Below are positions 1 to 8,465 of a stretch of DNA of 30,730 bases, piece by piece. Source of the stretch: JAOZTV01 sp965371805 (GTDB lineage Bacteria; Acidobacteriota; Aminicenantia; UBA2199); assembly GCA_965371805.1 (NCBI GenBank), contig CBDUZW010000062.1, positions 1 to 30,730 of the forward strand. The letters run 5' to 3'. The position numbers and the translations under genes were made by a program. The number at the start of each line of letters is the position of its first letter. The first letter of the stretch is position 1. The notes beneath the pieces were generated by a model. It did no database searches, was not told the DNA's origin, and saw nothing but the letters and a program-made list of their open reading frames with translations.

Positions 1-4
1 GTCT

Positions 5-57
5 TTTATATAAAGGGTTTTAGAAGTTTTACCTTAAAAACTTTTGGAAATACTAAA
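5..57 (+). repeat. 53-bp leader repeat, copy A
   Basis: This block lies just upstream of the lipoprotein gene at 77. It matches 3286-3338 over 53 positions without gaps, differing at only about four or five. The shared core includes TACCTTAAAAACTTTTGG. Both copies end about 20 nt before a start codon and are followed by a Shine-Dalgarno sequence. Each could fold into a weak hairpin, GTTTT with AAAAC and AAG with CTT. A shared promoter or 5' UTR element is an inference. Confidence 0.7.
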
Positions 58-76
58 AAACATATAAGGAGATTTT

Positions 77-1051
77 ATGAAAAAAATTATTATATTTTTG
101 TTAATTCTTACTATTGTCATTGTTAATTTTACAGGATGTAAAAAATCTGAGGTATTAAACAAAGGGAATATCTCTATTACTTTTACTCGTTCTGATGCTA
201 CAACAACAAGTACCGGCTTTAAATATTATTTGCAATTTGACTTAACTGAAACTGGAGGTGTTGAAATAACGCTTTCGAATGTCCATATTTATCTTAAAAG
301 CAATGGCGCAAATATTGGTGAAGTAAACTATACTGCAACACAAGCATTATCAAATAATAAAATTTATGCGTATGATTCTTTGTCTTCAAAATATCTAACA
401 CTAACACATGACAGTGATCAAAGTGGAGATGCATTAACTGTTACAATTTCGGGTTCTGATGCTAATGGAAATAGCATTACTTCCAGTGGCACTGCTACTT
501 TACCAGATCTTTCCCAATATCCAACAATTAATAGTTTTGAAGTTGATAAAACCGTTGTTGAGGTGGGAGAAACTGCTGTAATTAGTTGGGTCACAAGTAA
601 TGCAACAAGAATCTATATTGAAAGAAATGGAAACACAGAGCATGATAACTTAGAAGCATCCGGCTCAATTGTATTATATCCAACAAATTCAGGTCAAGAA
701 AATAATAATTATATCCTTTATGCTACAAATGACAGCAATTCAGTACATTCTTCTACAAAAAGTATTAAGGTAAATTACCCGGATGTTGAATATAGAGTCT
801 CTGGAGTTGCTAGGGCAAATATTATAACCATATCAGGAAATAATGAATCTACAGAACAATATTCAAGGGTAACTCTACCATGGACATATAAAATGTCATC
901 TGTATCTTCTGGAGGTTTTTTATACCTATCTGCACAAAGCGATATGAGAAACGGTTGTATTAAAGTTGAAATTTTCAAAAATGGAGAATTATGGAAAGAT
1001 GCTGAAAGTTGTGGACAATATGTAATTGCCTCAGCAAGTGGATCATATTAA
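77..1051 (+). CDS. Lipoprotein with Ig-like and MmpS-like domains
   Basis: The product is 324 residues. A type II signal peptide ends in FTGC, so Cys21 would be lipidated and the protein anchored in the envelope. Residues 30-140 look like beta-sandwich sequence. Residues 145-232 resemble a bacterial Ig-like fold (SWVTSNATRIYIERNG). Residues 239-324 match the pattern of MmpS-family C-terminal domains: a VTLPW motif, an alternating beta pattern, a GCIKVEIFKNG strand and a final CGQYVIA strand. In mycobacteria MmpS proteins are accessory to MmpL transporters, but no transporter is nearby, so only the fold is suggested. The start has a good AAGGAG at 66-71. Function is unknown; it may be a surface or adhesion-type lipoprotein. 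Confidence 0.8.
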   Translation: MKKIIIFLLILTIVIVNFTGCKKSEVLNKGNISITFTRSDATTTSTGFKYYLQFDLTETGGVEITLSNVHIYLKSNGANIGEVNYTATQALSNNKIYAYDSLSSKYLTLTHDSDQSGDALTVTISGSDANGNSITSSGTATLPDLSQYPTINSFEVDKTVVEVGETAVISWVTSNATRIYIERNGNTEHDNLEASGSIVLYPTNSGQENNNYILYATNDSNSVHSSTKSIKVNYPDVEYRVSGVARANIITISGNNESTEQYSRVTLPWTYKMSSVSSGGFLYLSAQSDMRNGCIKVEIFKNGELWKDAESCGQYVIASASGSY

Positions 1052-1064
1052 ATTGGGAGATCTA

Positions 1065-1080
1065 GGTGCCAGTCAAATTT
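1065..1080. repeat. Post-stop intergenic repeat, copy 1 (short)
   Basis: GGTGCCAGTCAAATTT begins 14 nt after the stop codon at 1051. It is a partial member of the GGTGCCAG family found after several genes in this region; the clearer copies are at 1496-1520 and 3211-3262. Confidence 0.45.
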
Positions 1081-1126
1081 TGAAATTAAAAAACAAGTCT
1101 AAACTTGTATTATAAAAGGAGAACTT

Positions 1127-1483
1127 ATGGAAAAAAAAATTATTTTAACTTTACTAGTATTACTTGTAGTTACAGGTCTTAATGCATCGGTGATTGTAAA
1201 TGGCGTCGACATTAACAAAGAGGATATAAGATATTGTGAATTGTTAGCAAGAGGAAAATGGCTAAGTAAAAAAGTAACGATTATTGTTGACTATGGACAA
1301 AAGACTAAATTTTTAAGCAAATCACAAACGATAAAAGATAGTTTTGGAAAATCGAAAAAATTTCATAGTGCTATAGATGCTCTTAACTTTATGGACAAAA
1401 ATGGATGGGAACATGTGGATAGTTACTTTTTGACAACGGGCAAAAGTAATGTTTTACATTTTTTATTCAAAAAAAAAGAGTAA
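1127..1483 (+). CDS. Small secreted protein of unknown function
   Basis: The product is 118 residues with a signal peptide (residues 1 to about 20, cleavage near LNAS). The mature part is compact, with a VTIIVDYGQ strand, an FHSAIDALNFMDKNGWEHV segment and a final strand ending in a KKKE tail. The helix followed by GWE and a strand resembles DUF4177-like small proteins, and I recall similar secreted proteins in Bacteroidota, but I cannot assign a family. A strong Shine-Dalgarno (AAAGGAG) precedes the start. Periplasmic or extracellular location follows from the signal peptide. Function is unknown. Confidence 0.8.
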   Translation: MEKKIILTLLVLLVVTGLNASVIVNGVDINKEDIRYCELLARGKWLSKKVTIIVDYGQKTKFLSKSQTIKDSFGKSKKFHSAIDALNFMDKNGWEHVDSYFLTTGKSNVLHFLFKKKE

Positions 1484-1495
1484 ACTTTAAAAAAA

Positions 1496-1520
1496 ACTTT
1501 TGGTGCCAGGCCAAATTTCA
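1496..1520. repeat. Post-stop intergenic repeat, copy 2 (hairpin type)
   Basis: This copy sits 12 nt after the stop at 1483. Its core reads TTTGG, seven bases, CCAAA, a small inverted repeat with loop TGCCAGG. The same TTGG-N7-CCAA layout recurs in the copies near 4855 and 6021 with different loop bases (TTCCAGA, TGACAGG). Confidence 0.55.
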
Positions 1521-1590
1521 TTAATATTCATACATTTACACAACAAACTTTATTCTTTAAACAAAAAAAATTATAACTAGGAGGTTTTCA

Positions 1591-2625
1591 ATGATTTTAA
1601 GAATAATTCTTATTTTTTTATTTCTATTTAATTCAATTTTTGCTCAAAAACAGAGCAAGACAGATATTCAATCTAAAGTATTAATAGATACAACTCTGTA
1701 TTTACTAGACTCTATGAATGAAAATAAAATTGCTCTCCCCTCAGACATATTCAAAACTTCTTGGATAGTAATAAAAAAAGGTGATAGTATTTATAAATAT
1801 GCAAAAGATAATTATATTAAACTAAACGCTGATTATTATGAATTAATTTTTGATTTAAATCCAAATATTGATTTAATTAATGATATAAAATGGGGTGAAA
1901 CAATCCTATTTCCAAAATTGGATAATAACAAAGTTATATTGGAATTATTAAACAAGGGCAATATAATATCAATTGAGAGAAACAAGCAAAAAAAAAAAAT
2001 TCTTAAAGAAAAAATTGATTTTTTAGGTTTATATCAAAAGAATAAAGAATTTCAGAATACTATTAATAATTACTATATCCATGAAAATTTAAAACTTTCA
2101 AATGTAATTACTGAGACAAATACATATTTAAAAGAAATTAGTGAAATGGTTTCAAGTAAAAAAGCAATATTTAGTAATGAGTATTTATCACAAATAGTTG
2201 AATATTCTAATTTGGTTTCCAAAACATTAAATTCAATTGAAAATGAGAGAAGAAAACCAAATATAAAGGAAAAAAAAATATTGTACTATATTTTTAAAGA
2301 TCTAAAAATAAAAAGCAATAATTTTGAAAATAAATTAGCAGAATCAGATGTCAAAGTTACAGTAAAAACGTTAAAGAAATCTGATATGTCGGAAATTTCA
2401 TCTTATAGAATAAAATGTTGTCCGCCGGCATTAATTGACAATAAAGTATTTGAATATAGTTATAATAAATTAAGCTCTCCCACTCATAGACGTATTCCTG
2501 TAGGAACATATGTTTTTTGGGCAGAGATCCCGGATACTGGAAAGATAGTGTCAAACAAAGAAAATTTTAAAATTCGTAAAAAAGTAAAAAATGTAATAGA
2601 GATAGTCATTAAAGGTATAAAATAA
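1591..2625 (+). CDS. Secreted LysM-domain protein
   Basis: The product is 344 residues. A signal peptide ends near FNSIFA at residue 18. A single LysM-like domain spans about residues 57-109 (WIVIKKGDSIYKYAKDNY through LNPNIDLINDIKWGETILFP), suggesting peptidoglycan or glycan binding in the periplasm. A Lys-rich, largely helical middle (110-250) follows. The C-terminal 90 residues look like a beta-sandwich, with paired cysteines in KCCPPAL and a PVGTYVFWAEIP turn, similar to carboxypeptidase-regulatory or PEGA-like folds. No catalytic domain is visible. The start follows AGGAGG by a normal spacing. The stop overlaps the next start by one base (TAATG), so the two genes are probably translationally coupled. 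Confidence 0.8.
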   Translation: MILRIILIFLFLFNSIFAQKQSKTDIQSKVLIDTTLYLLDSMNENKIALPSDIFKTSWIVIKKGDSIYKYAKDNYIKLNADYYELIFDLNPNIDLINDIKWGETILFPKLDNNKVILELLNKGNIISIERNKQKKKILKEKIDFLGLYQKNKEFQNTINNYYIHENLKLSNVITETNTYLKEISEMVSSKKAIFSNEYLSQIVEYSNLVSKTLNSIENERRKPNIKEKKILYYIFKDLKIKSNNFENKLAESDVKVTVKTLKKSDMSEISSYRIKCCPPALIDNKVFEYSYNKLSSPTHRRIPVGTYVFWAEIPDTGKIVSNKENFKIRKKVKNVIEIVIKGIK

Positions 2626-3209
2626 TGAAAACAAAAAAATACATTAAAAATGCTGTTGAAATTGTCGTATTTATATTTGCATTGTTTAGCGGAACTCTGG
2701 AAAATATAGCCCCACCAAAAGAGACAAATACCGGGATTGCGGTTGGAATTGCTTCATTTTTGGCTTTGATAGTAGTTTTATTTATTAAAGCTCAAACTAA
2801 TAAATGGACGTCAAAAATAATGGAGAAAAAAAATTGGTATTTTGCTATTTTTTTGATATTACTTCTTGTAATATTATTTGTTTATATGTACAGCCTAGAT
2901 ATTCTTACATTTAACTTCCCGCCAGAAGACAATATTACAAAATATGTAAAAGGATTTAATTATACAAATGAAGCTATTAAGTATAAAAAAGAAAACAAAA
3001 TCCATGATGATTCAATTTTAGTAGATAACTTTGGAGGAATTCAAAACATAAATCAGGTATGGGAAAAAAAATCGATTAGTTTAGCTAGAACAATATTACT
3101 TCTTTTATATATATTATTGGTACTTTCAATATTCTTTTGTATAGTTTCTTTAGTCGAGATTTTAATGAAAGAACCTGATTCATCCAAAAATATTGTGAGC
3201 GATAGTTAA
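2625..3209 (+). CDS. Four-helix membrane protein, unknown function
   Basis: The product is 194 residues with four predicted membrane segments at about 9-27, 36-54, 71-90 and 153-179. A hydrophilic loop of about 60 residues lies between helices 3 and 4 (FNFPPEDN through GGIQNINQVW). The start overlaps the stop of the LysM gene by one base and has no separate Shine-Dalgarno, which fits coupled translation and joint work at the envelope. I do not recognise the family. The loop motif NFGGIQNINQVWEKKSISLAR just before the last helix may be the conserved part. Confidence 0.75.
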   Translation: MKTKKYIKNAVEIVVFIFALFSGTLENIAPPKETNTGIAVGIASFLALIVVLFIKAQTNKWTSKIMEKKNWYFAIFLILLLVILFVYMYSLDILTFNFPPEDNITKYVKGFNYTNEAIKYKKENKIHDDSILVDNFGGIQNINQVWEKKSISLARTILLLLYILLVLSIFFCIVSLVEILMKEPDSSKNIVSDS

Positions 3210-3210
3210 A

Positions 3211-3262
3211 ATTTTGGTGCCAGGACAATTATCAAATAAAAATTTGGGGACAGGCAAGAAAT
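3211..3262. repeat. Post-stop intergenic repeat, copy 3 (two cores)
   Basis: Directly after the stop at 3209 come TTTTGGTGCCAGGACAATT and then TTTGGGGACAGGCAAGAAAT. The second core recurs almost exactly at 4899-4918 and, more weakly, at 17160-17180. Leader copy B follows immediately (3286-3338). Confidence 0.55.
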
Positions 3263-3285
3263 ATTTTTATGATCAGCAATAGTTA

Positions 3286-3338
3286 TTTATATAAGGGGTT
3301 TTATAAGCTTTACCTTAAAAACTTTTGGGAATACTAAA
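3286..3338 (+). repeat. 53-bp leader repeat, copy B
   Basis: This is the second copy of the leader seen at 5-57, here upstream of the gene at 3361. It is the same length with no gaps, and it ends 22 nt before the ATG with AAGGAGG in between. The two downstream genes are unrelated in sequence, so the repeat belongs to the non-coding leader and not to a gene duplication. Confidence 0.7.
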
Positions 3339-3360
3339 TATATTTTAAGGAGGTAAAAAA

Positions 3361-4770
3361 ATGGAAAATAATAACGAGAATTTCCCGGATAAAAGATTTT
3401 GCAAAATTGCTCTGGACTCGTTAAAAACCTACAAGAACAAAGATTTCACGAATAATTTCATGGATTTACATGGAATAGAAAAAGCAAATAATTTGAAGGA
3501 TAATTGGAAAATAGTAGAGGCATGGTTAGACAACATTGACATTTCACGATGTATGAAATTATTAAAATACACTGATAATCTAAGAAAATGGGGGAGACAA
3601 CGAATATTCCTGTTTGATATTGGGAAGAATGAGATAGAGAGAAAAACTCATTTAAAGAATCTCTCTAATCCAGATTTTATAAGGGAAAAAGTAGGCACTA
3701 TTTTAGATAATGCATTTTATAGATGGGATGCACATGAACCACTTCTAGTAGATGTTTATTATGAGAATCACAACAAATCCAATCCTAAAAATTTGATTCT
3801 AAAATTTATTGAAACTCGAGAATACGAAGTTGTTAAAAATATGACAGTTAATATTTTAGAAAAACGTTCAACAAACTTCTTTATAATAAACCTTGAGAAA
3901 GGTTTTGCACAGTTAATATTGGAAAAATTACCTAAAGGTGCAAAAAAGGGTATTAATGAAGAACACCGGTTGTTTGAAGAAGCTATCAGCAAATACTTCA
4001 ATTTCAATATTTTTTCTCAAATAAAACTGGGAAAAGTAATGGTGGAAATGCTTCGCAGCCCGATCTACCCTATTTTATACACAGGTTTCAAAGCTGGCAT
4101 CCAAAATCTTAAAAATGAGTCTACACTGGTTGTCATCTTAAATCATTTATTTATCAAGCCGATTCCAAGACAAATAAGAGCATACTGGGAATGCAAGCAG
4201 AATATTATTGCAAGACCCCATTTAAATTTTAATTTAAATGGGAACAATGGTTGTATTACAATTGATGGAGTAGCTGATCCCAACCGTATTCAAGATATTT
4301 TAAAAATTTTCATTGACATTTCAAGAGGATTGGTACAACATGAATCCAATCTGATAGTTCGCGGTCTAATGCAAAGAACATATAAAAATCTATGGGATAA
4401 GCCTAAAGCACAGGCAGTAGTATTGGCTTCAGGAGCCGTAGCTGCAACTATTATATGGATGTTGATTGAAGGAATTGGAAACTATATTTTTGAAGAAGAG
4501 ATAAATGAAATTCTCAATGGATTTCCTTTGGTATTTATCACCATCTCAATTGAAATTCTATGGATCTCTCTTTATTATGGATTGAAGAGAGTCAAACGAA
4601 GTTTCTCAGCTCTCTTAAAGATGAAACCTGGTAAAATAATTAAAGCAATCATTAAAGCAAAAAAAGCAGCAAAATTGCAGGCGAATAAATTAAAAAAACC
4701 TTCTATAAAAATGAAGTTGAAAAAATTATTGAATAGATTAAATAAACCTATAACAAATAAAAAGCATTAA
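3361..4770 (+). CDS. Large membrane-anchored protein, unknown function
   Basis: The product is 469 residues with no signal peptide. Residues 1-345 form a soluble, probably cytoplasmic domain. It includes the segment KWGRQRIFLFDI near residue 80 and an acidic, strand-rich stretch around 300. Two membrane helices follow at about 350-374 and 388-407, then a very Lys-rich tail of about 58 residues that should stay in the cytoplasm. I do not recognise the family and see no catalytic motif. The start has a strong AAGGAGG. As the first gene before the phosphoesterase and hydrolase run, it could be a membrane scaffold or sensor for that cluster, but that rests only on position. Confidence 0.75.
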   Translation: MENNNENFPDKRFCKIALDSLKTYKNKDFTNNFMDLHGIEKANNLKDNWKIVEAWLDNIDISRCMKLLKYTDNLRKWGRQRIFLFDIGKNEIERKTHLKNLSNPDFIREKVGTILDNAFYRWDAHEPLLVDVYYENHNKSNPKNLILKFIETREYEVVKNMTVNILEKRSTNFFIINLEKGFAQLILEKLPKGAKKGINEEHRLFEEAISKYFNFNIFSQIKLGKVMVEMLRSPIYPILYTGFKAGIQNLKNESTLVVILNHLFIKPIPRQIRAYWECKQNIIARPHLNFNLNGNNGCITIDGVADPNRIQDILKIFIDISRGLVQHESNLIVRGLMQRTYKNLWDKPKAQAVVLASGAVAATIIWMLIEGIGNYIFEEEINEILNGFPLVFITISIEILWISLYYGLKRVKRSFSALLKMKPGKIIKAIIKAKKAAKLQANKLKKPSIKMKLKKLLNRLNKPITNKKH

Positions 4771-4850
4771 AATTTATTAAAAAAAACCGTATTTTGCAAT
4801 AAATATATTTATGATTCCTGAGTTTTGATTTTTGTATTCTTCAAAATTAA

Positions 4851-4923
4851 ATTTTGGTTCCAGACCAATTATTATATACAAGACTTCACAGTGAAACTTT
4901 TGGGGACAGGTAAGAAATATTTT
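4851..4923. repeat. Intergenic repeat, copy 4 (two cores)
   Basis: TTTTGGTTCCAGACCAATT (TTGG-N7-CCAA) is followed 28 nt later by ACTTTTGGGGACAGGTAAGA. The second core repeats the one at 3243-3262. The stretch just upstream (4823-4850, GATTTTTGTATTCTT) also recurs near 17130-17146, so the repeat unit may be longer than the two cores. Confidence 0.55.
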
Positions 4924-4953
4924 AACAAATATAACAAACAAAAAGGAGGAACA

Positions 4954-6000
4954 ATGAAACCCTTAAAACATTTTGTATGGTTAATAATTATTATGGTTTT
5001 AGTCAATAGTCAATGTGCAACAAGAAGAACAATAAAAGGACCTGATATTGATCAAATTAAAAAAAATTTAAAAGAAATGAAAAAAGGTTTGGCTTTATAT
5101 GAAAAGCAAGTTTTTGCTTCAATGACAGCCCTACGTGAGGCAAGGGAATTAGTTAAGGATCAAATGATTAAGAATGAATCAAATATTGAAAAAATGGCAT
5201 CTCTTAAAAAATATATTACATTAAAAGAGAATCAAGTATTGAGTCTTAATAGTACAATTGCGGATATTGAAACTAAAATCGAGAATAGCAATTTTTCATC
5301 AAAAAAAATTATTGAAAATTTAAAGCAACAATATGATGAAAAAATACAGATGGAAGAAAATAATTTTACTAATTTTAAATTAAATAGGGAGATTGAAAAC
5401 AGCTATAAATATGCAAAATTGAAATTTAATCCTCCTACAAAAATGAAAGTAGGAGAGAAAATTAAAGTTTTTTTACTCTTGTCAATCACTGAGAATGAAA
5501 GCGAACTAAAGGCTAAGATAATAAAATTATCAGATAAGGGAAAAATTTCTGAAAAAGAACAAATAATACTAGAAGAAAAAATAAAAATATATAGTCAAGT
5601 TATAGCTGATTTAAGTTGTTTAGGAGGTGGCATTAAGGTAACTAGTTCAAAACCTGATAAAGAACCTAAGGCTATTACAGAAGATAAAATCTATAAGTGG
5701 GCTTGGAATCTAAAGGCTGAAAAGGCTGGGGAATATGATTTAGTATTAAAAATATATCACAAATATCAAAAAGCAAATAAAGATCTAAAAGAATATGAGT
5801 TCCCAACAAAAGTAATAATTACTCCAAAAATAATTGTGAAATCTTTTTTAGCTAAATATTGGCAATGGCTGATGTCAGTATTCCTTATTCCGCTTACAAT
5901 TTTCTTAACAAAAAAATGGATTACATATCAGGACCGGAAATGTGAAGAAAAAATAGAAAAAAAGAAAGATGAAGATGATCAAACTCAATATACATCATAA
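4954..6000 (+). CDS. Coiled-coil lipoprotein-like membrane protein
   Basis: I start this gene at 4954, which follows AAAGGAGG; the frame is open back to 4825 but that stretch is intergenic repeat. The product is 348 residues. A hydrophobic N-terminus ends in NSQC, a weak lipobox that would lipidate Cys21. Residues 35-125 are a heptad-like coiled coil. A beta-rich domain follows (about 150-285), running from FNPPTKMKVGEKIKV to WAWNLKAEKAGEYDLVLKI, a pattern I recall from uncharacterised coiled-coil proteins in bacterial conflict-type loci. A membrane helix at about 303-319 precedes a charged cytoplasmic tail. If both ends are anchored, the domain would sit in the periplasm close to the membrane. 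Function is unknown. Confidence 0.75.
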   Translation: MKPLKHFVWLIIIMVLVNSQCATRRTIKGPDIDQIKKNLKEMKKGLALYEKQVFASMTALREARELVKDQMIKNESNIEKMASLKKYITLKENQVLSLNSTIADIETKIENSNFSSKKIIENLKQQYDEKIQMEENNFTNFKLNREIENSYKYAKLKFNPPTKMKVGEKIKVFLLLSITENESELKAKIIKLSDKGKISEKEQIILEEKIKIYSQVIADLSCLGGGIKVTSSKPDKEPKAITEDKIYKWAWNLKAEKAGEYDLVLKIYHKYQKANKDLKEYEFPTKVIITPKIIVKSFLAKYWQWLMSVFLIPLTIFLTKKWITYQDRKCEEKIEKKKDEDDQTQYTS

Positions 6001-6002
6001 AA

Positions 6003-6080
6003 TATTTGGGACGAGAAAACTTTGGTGACAGGCCAATTTTTCACTGGTGCCATGATTTCTGGATCCAGTCAATTTTTTAC
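6003..6080. repeat. Post-stop intergenic repeat, copy 5
   Basis: After the stop at 6000 the gap holds TTTGGGACGAG, then CTTTGGTGACAGGCCAATTT (TTGG-N7-CCAA again), then CTGGTGCCATG and GGATCCAGTCAATTTTTT. These look like three decayed copies in tandem of the same short element. Confidence 0.5.
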
Positions 6081-6159
6081 TAATTTTCATAAACTTCAAA
6101 TTTATCTAAATAGAGGTTAATTAAATTTATAGAGAATATATTTTAAAAAAGGAGGGATT

Positions 6160-7302
6160 ATGTTTGAGAAAAAAAGAATCTATGTAAGTGATGTTCATAT
6201 GGGACCGGGAAGAAAAGTACCGGATGACCGATATGATTATGACTGGCTGTTAAAAGGCGAAGCAGATGACTTTGCAAATTTTCTTAAACATTTAAATGAA
6301 GATGATGAAGTTGAGGAAATAATACTTTTAGGTGATATATTTGATGATTGGGTATGTCCTATCTATGAAGTGCCCCCGACATATGATGAAATCATAAAAG
6401 CCCCAAAAAACAAGAACATTGTTGATAATTTAAGAACTATTGCGGCAAATAATAAAAAAAAACTTATCTTCATGGCTGGAAACCATGATATGTCAATAAC
6501 GAGGGAGTTTTTGGTAAATAATTTCCCGGGTATCATTTATGGAGGCAATGCTAAAGATGGTTGTGCTTATAGAACAAGTCGTCTATTAGCAGAACATGGC
6601 AGTTCCCATGCGATGTTCTGTGCTCCAGATCCCTATAATAATCCAGGCATAAGACTGCCATTAGGATATTTTATATCACGTGTTGATGCTACAATTATGG
6701 CTATAACAGGAAAATCTAAACGTCATTATTTTTCTTATATAGATGATTTATTGGAAAGTATCGGACCTCAGACTCTTTCTCAATCTGTTTTTGAAGCAAT
6801 TTTAGAGGAAGCAGGCATTCCGGAAGATAGCGATATAAAAATGTTTCTTCCAAAGAACAAGCCAATTTATAATGCACTTTTAAAAGAGAACAAGCTTTTA
6901 GATGGAAGGGAAAATAATCCAGTATCTATAAAAGCAAGTGAAGTTAAGATAAAGTATGCGAATCTTTATGAACAATGGCAGGAACGATATGGAAAAGGGG
7001 TCGCTTTTAAATCTATTTTAGCTGAGATAAATCATCTGGGGCCAATAGCGGATTATTTATGCAAGAAAAGTGACACTAATATTGTGATATTCGGGCATTC
7101 ACATAGCTGGAAGTTGGATAAGGACAAATGGTTTGTAGATGACAGGATATATGCAAATTGTGGAGCATGGTGTGATAATACAGTAGGGAAAACTTTTGTT
7201 GAATCTCAAAAAAATGATAAAGATCGCAAACATTATATTCGAGTAATGAGTTGGGAGAATGGAAAAATAAAAAAATTGAGTGAAAATAAAGTAGATTTAT
7301 AA
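6160..7302 (+). CDS. Calcineurin-like metallophosphoesterase 1
   Basis: The product is 380 residues with no signal peptide, so it is cytoplasmic. All metal-binding motifs of the calcineurin-like family are visible: D11-x-H13 (SDVHMGPG), GD59 (LLGDIFDDW), GNH109D (MAGNHDMS), H146 (AEHGSS) and GH313SH315 (FGHSHSWK). The closest general type is LpxH-like or YfcE-like phosphoesterases, but the long insert between the last two motifs (about residues 150-305) and the missing lipid A context argue against LpxH itself. The substrate is unknown; a phosphodiester, possibly a nucleotide or nucleic acid, is likely. The start follows AAAAGGAGGG. A second, different phosphoesterase lies directly downstream. 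Confidence 0.9.
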   Translation: MFEKKRIYVSDVHMGPGRKVPDDRYDYDWLLKGEADDFANFLKHLNEDDEVEEIILLGDIFDDWVCPIYEVPPTYDEIIKAPKNKNIVDNLRTIAANNKKKLIFMAGNHDMSITREFLVNNFPGIIYGGNAKDGCAYRTSRLLAEHGSSHAMFCAPDPYNNPGIRLPLGYFISRVDATIMAITGKSKRHYFSYIDDLLESIGPQTLSQSVFEAILEEAGIPEDSDIKMFLPKNKPIYNALLKENKLLDGRENNPVSIKASEVKIKYANLYEQWQERYGKGVAFKSILAEINHLGPIADYLCKKSDTNIVIFGHSHSWKLDKDKWFVDDRIYANCGAWCDNTVGKTFVESQKNDKDRKHYIRVMSWENGKIKKLSENKVDL

Positions 7303-7366
7303 ATCATTACTTAGATAATTTTAGAGAGAAAAATAAATACTATAAAAAATATAAAGGAGAGAAATT

Positions 7367-8461
7367 ATGAGTGTATTAGGCGTTTTTAAATCTTTAATCA
7401 CTGATTTAATTATAAATCCAATAGAAGATATTATTGCACCTGGAAGTAGAACTTCACGTCAATTAAAAAAGGACATAAAAAATGCTCTTGAAGTTTCAAT
7501 TGGAATACAGAACTCAAAGATAATCATTTTTAGTGATTTTCATCGTGGAGCAAAGGATGAGAATGTTGACCGTTTCCAATCGAATCAAACTGTATATAAA
7601 GAGGCATTGGAATACTATAACAAAAATAAGTATTCACTTGTTTTGCTAGGAGATATTGAAGAAGGATGGGGTGTAAATAATAAAATGAAGACCATATTTG
7701 ATACTTACCTCCAAATCATGGATATAGAGAAACAGTTCTTTATTGATGATAGATATTATCGTGTTTATGGGAATCATGATGATTATTGGAGAAAAAAGGA
7801 AAATGTAGATAAGTTTTTTAATGATGATCCAGAATTGATCAAAATAAGTAAAAAAGTTAATGTTTATCCATGTATTGTATTAAAAGATGGAGATAAAAAA
7901 ATAATTCTTGTGCATGGGCAGCAAGGTCATAATTTTAGACAAAGTAATGATGATTTAGCACGCTTTATTGTTCATGCAAAATTTTCTTTAAAAGTAAAAT
8001 CAGTAAAAAAAGCAATAGAGATGCGAAAAAAAATCAGAAAGCAGGAATTTAGGATACTTAGCTGGGCAGATCCTAAAGATTACCTAGTTGTAATGGGGCA
8101 TACACATTCAATTTATTTTGGATCATTCCCAGTTTATGAATATGAGGAGAGCCAGGTTAAAAAATTAAAATTGCAATTATCAAAAAATCCTAAAGATGAA
8201 AAGAAAAAAGAAATAGAGAATGAAGTTTTATATTGGCAAACATTAATTAATGAATCTAAGAATACAATAACACAAATAGAATCAAAATTTACCGGGCTAA
8301 AACCAGGAGTATTTAATGCAGGAAATTGTTGTGTGGGAAATAAAGAAATTTCTGGAATTGAGATCGAAAGTGGAGAGATAAGATTGGTGTTTTGGGAAGA
8401 AGGGAAAAAGGAACCAGATATCAAACATAGGGCAAAGTTGAAGGACTTGTTTGAAAATTGA
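7367..8461 (+). CDS. Calcineurin-like metallophosphoesterase 2
   Basis: The product is 364 residues. The metal-binding set is again complete: D57-x-H59 (FSDFHRGA), GD96 (LLGDIEEGW), GNH137D (YGNHDDYW), H183 (LVHGQQGH) and GH245TH247 (MGHTHSIY), with a closing FNAGNCC turn. It differs from its neighbour by an N-terminal extension of about 50 residues that is partly hydrophobic (SVLGVFKSLITDLIINPIED) and may bind the membrane surface, and by a Lys/Glu-rich insert near 260-300. It is 64 nt downstream of the first phosphoesterase and has its own Shine-Dalgarno. The two share only the family motifs, so they look like distant paralogues or independent acquisitions. The substrate is unknown. Confidence 0.9.
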   Translation: MSVLGVFKSLITDLIINPIEDIIAPGSRTSRQLKKDIKNALEVSIGIQNSKIIIFSDFHRGAKDENVDRFQSNQTVYKEALEYYNKNKYSLVLLGDIEEGWGVNNKMKTIFDTYLQIMDIEKQFFIDDRYYRVYGNHDDYWRKKENVDKFFNDDPELIKISKKVNVYPCIVLKDGDKKIILVHGQQGHNFRQSNDDLARFIVHAKFSLKVKSVKKAIEMRKKIRKQEFRILSWADPKDYLVVMGHTHSIYFGSFPVYEYEESQVKKLKLQLSKNPKDEKKKEIENEVLYWQTLINESKNTITQIESKFTGLKPGVFNAGNCCVGNKEISGIEIESGEIRLVFWEEGKKEPDIKHRAKLKDLFEN

Positions 8462-8465
8462 AATT

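Noticed and set aside
4825..4953. In-frame N-terminal extension of the coiled-coil protein gene
   Set aside because: It consists of the intergenic repeat, has no ribosome binding site, and would bury the signal peptide that begins at 4954 after AAAGGAGG.
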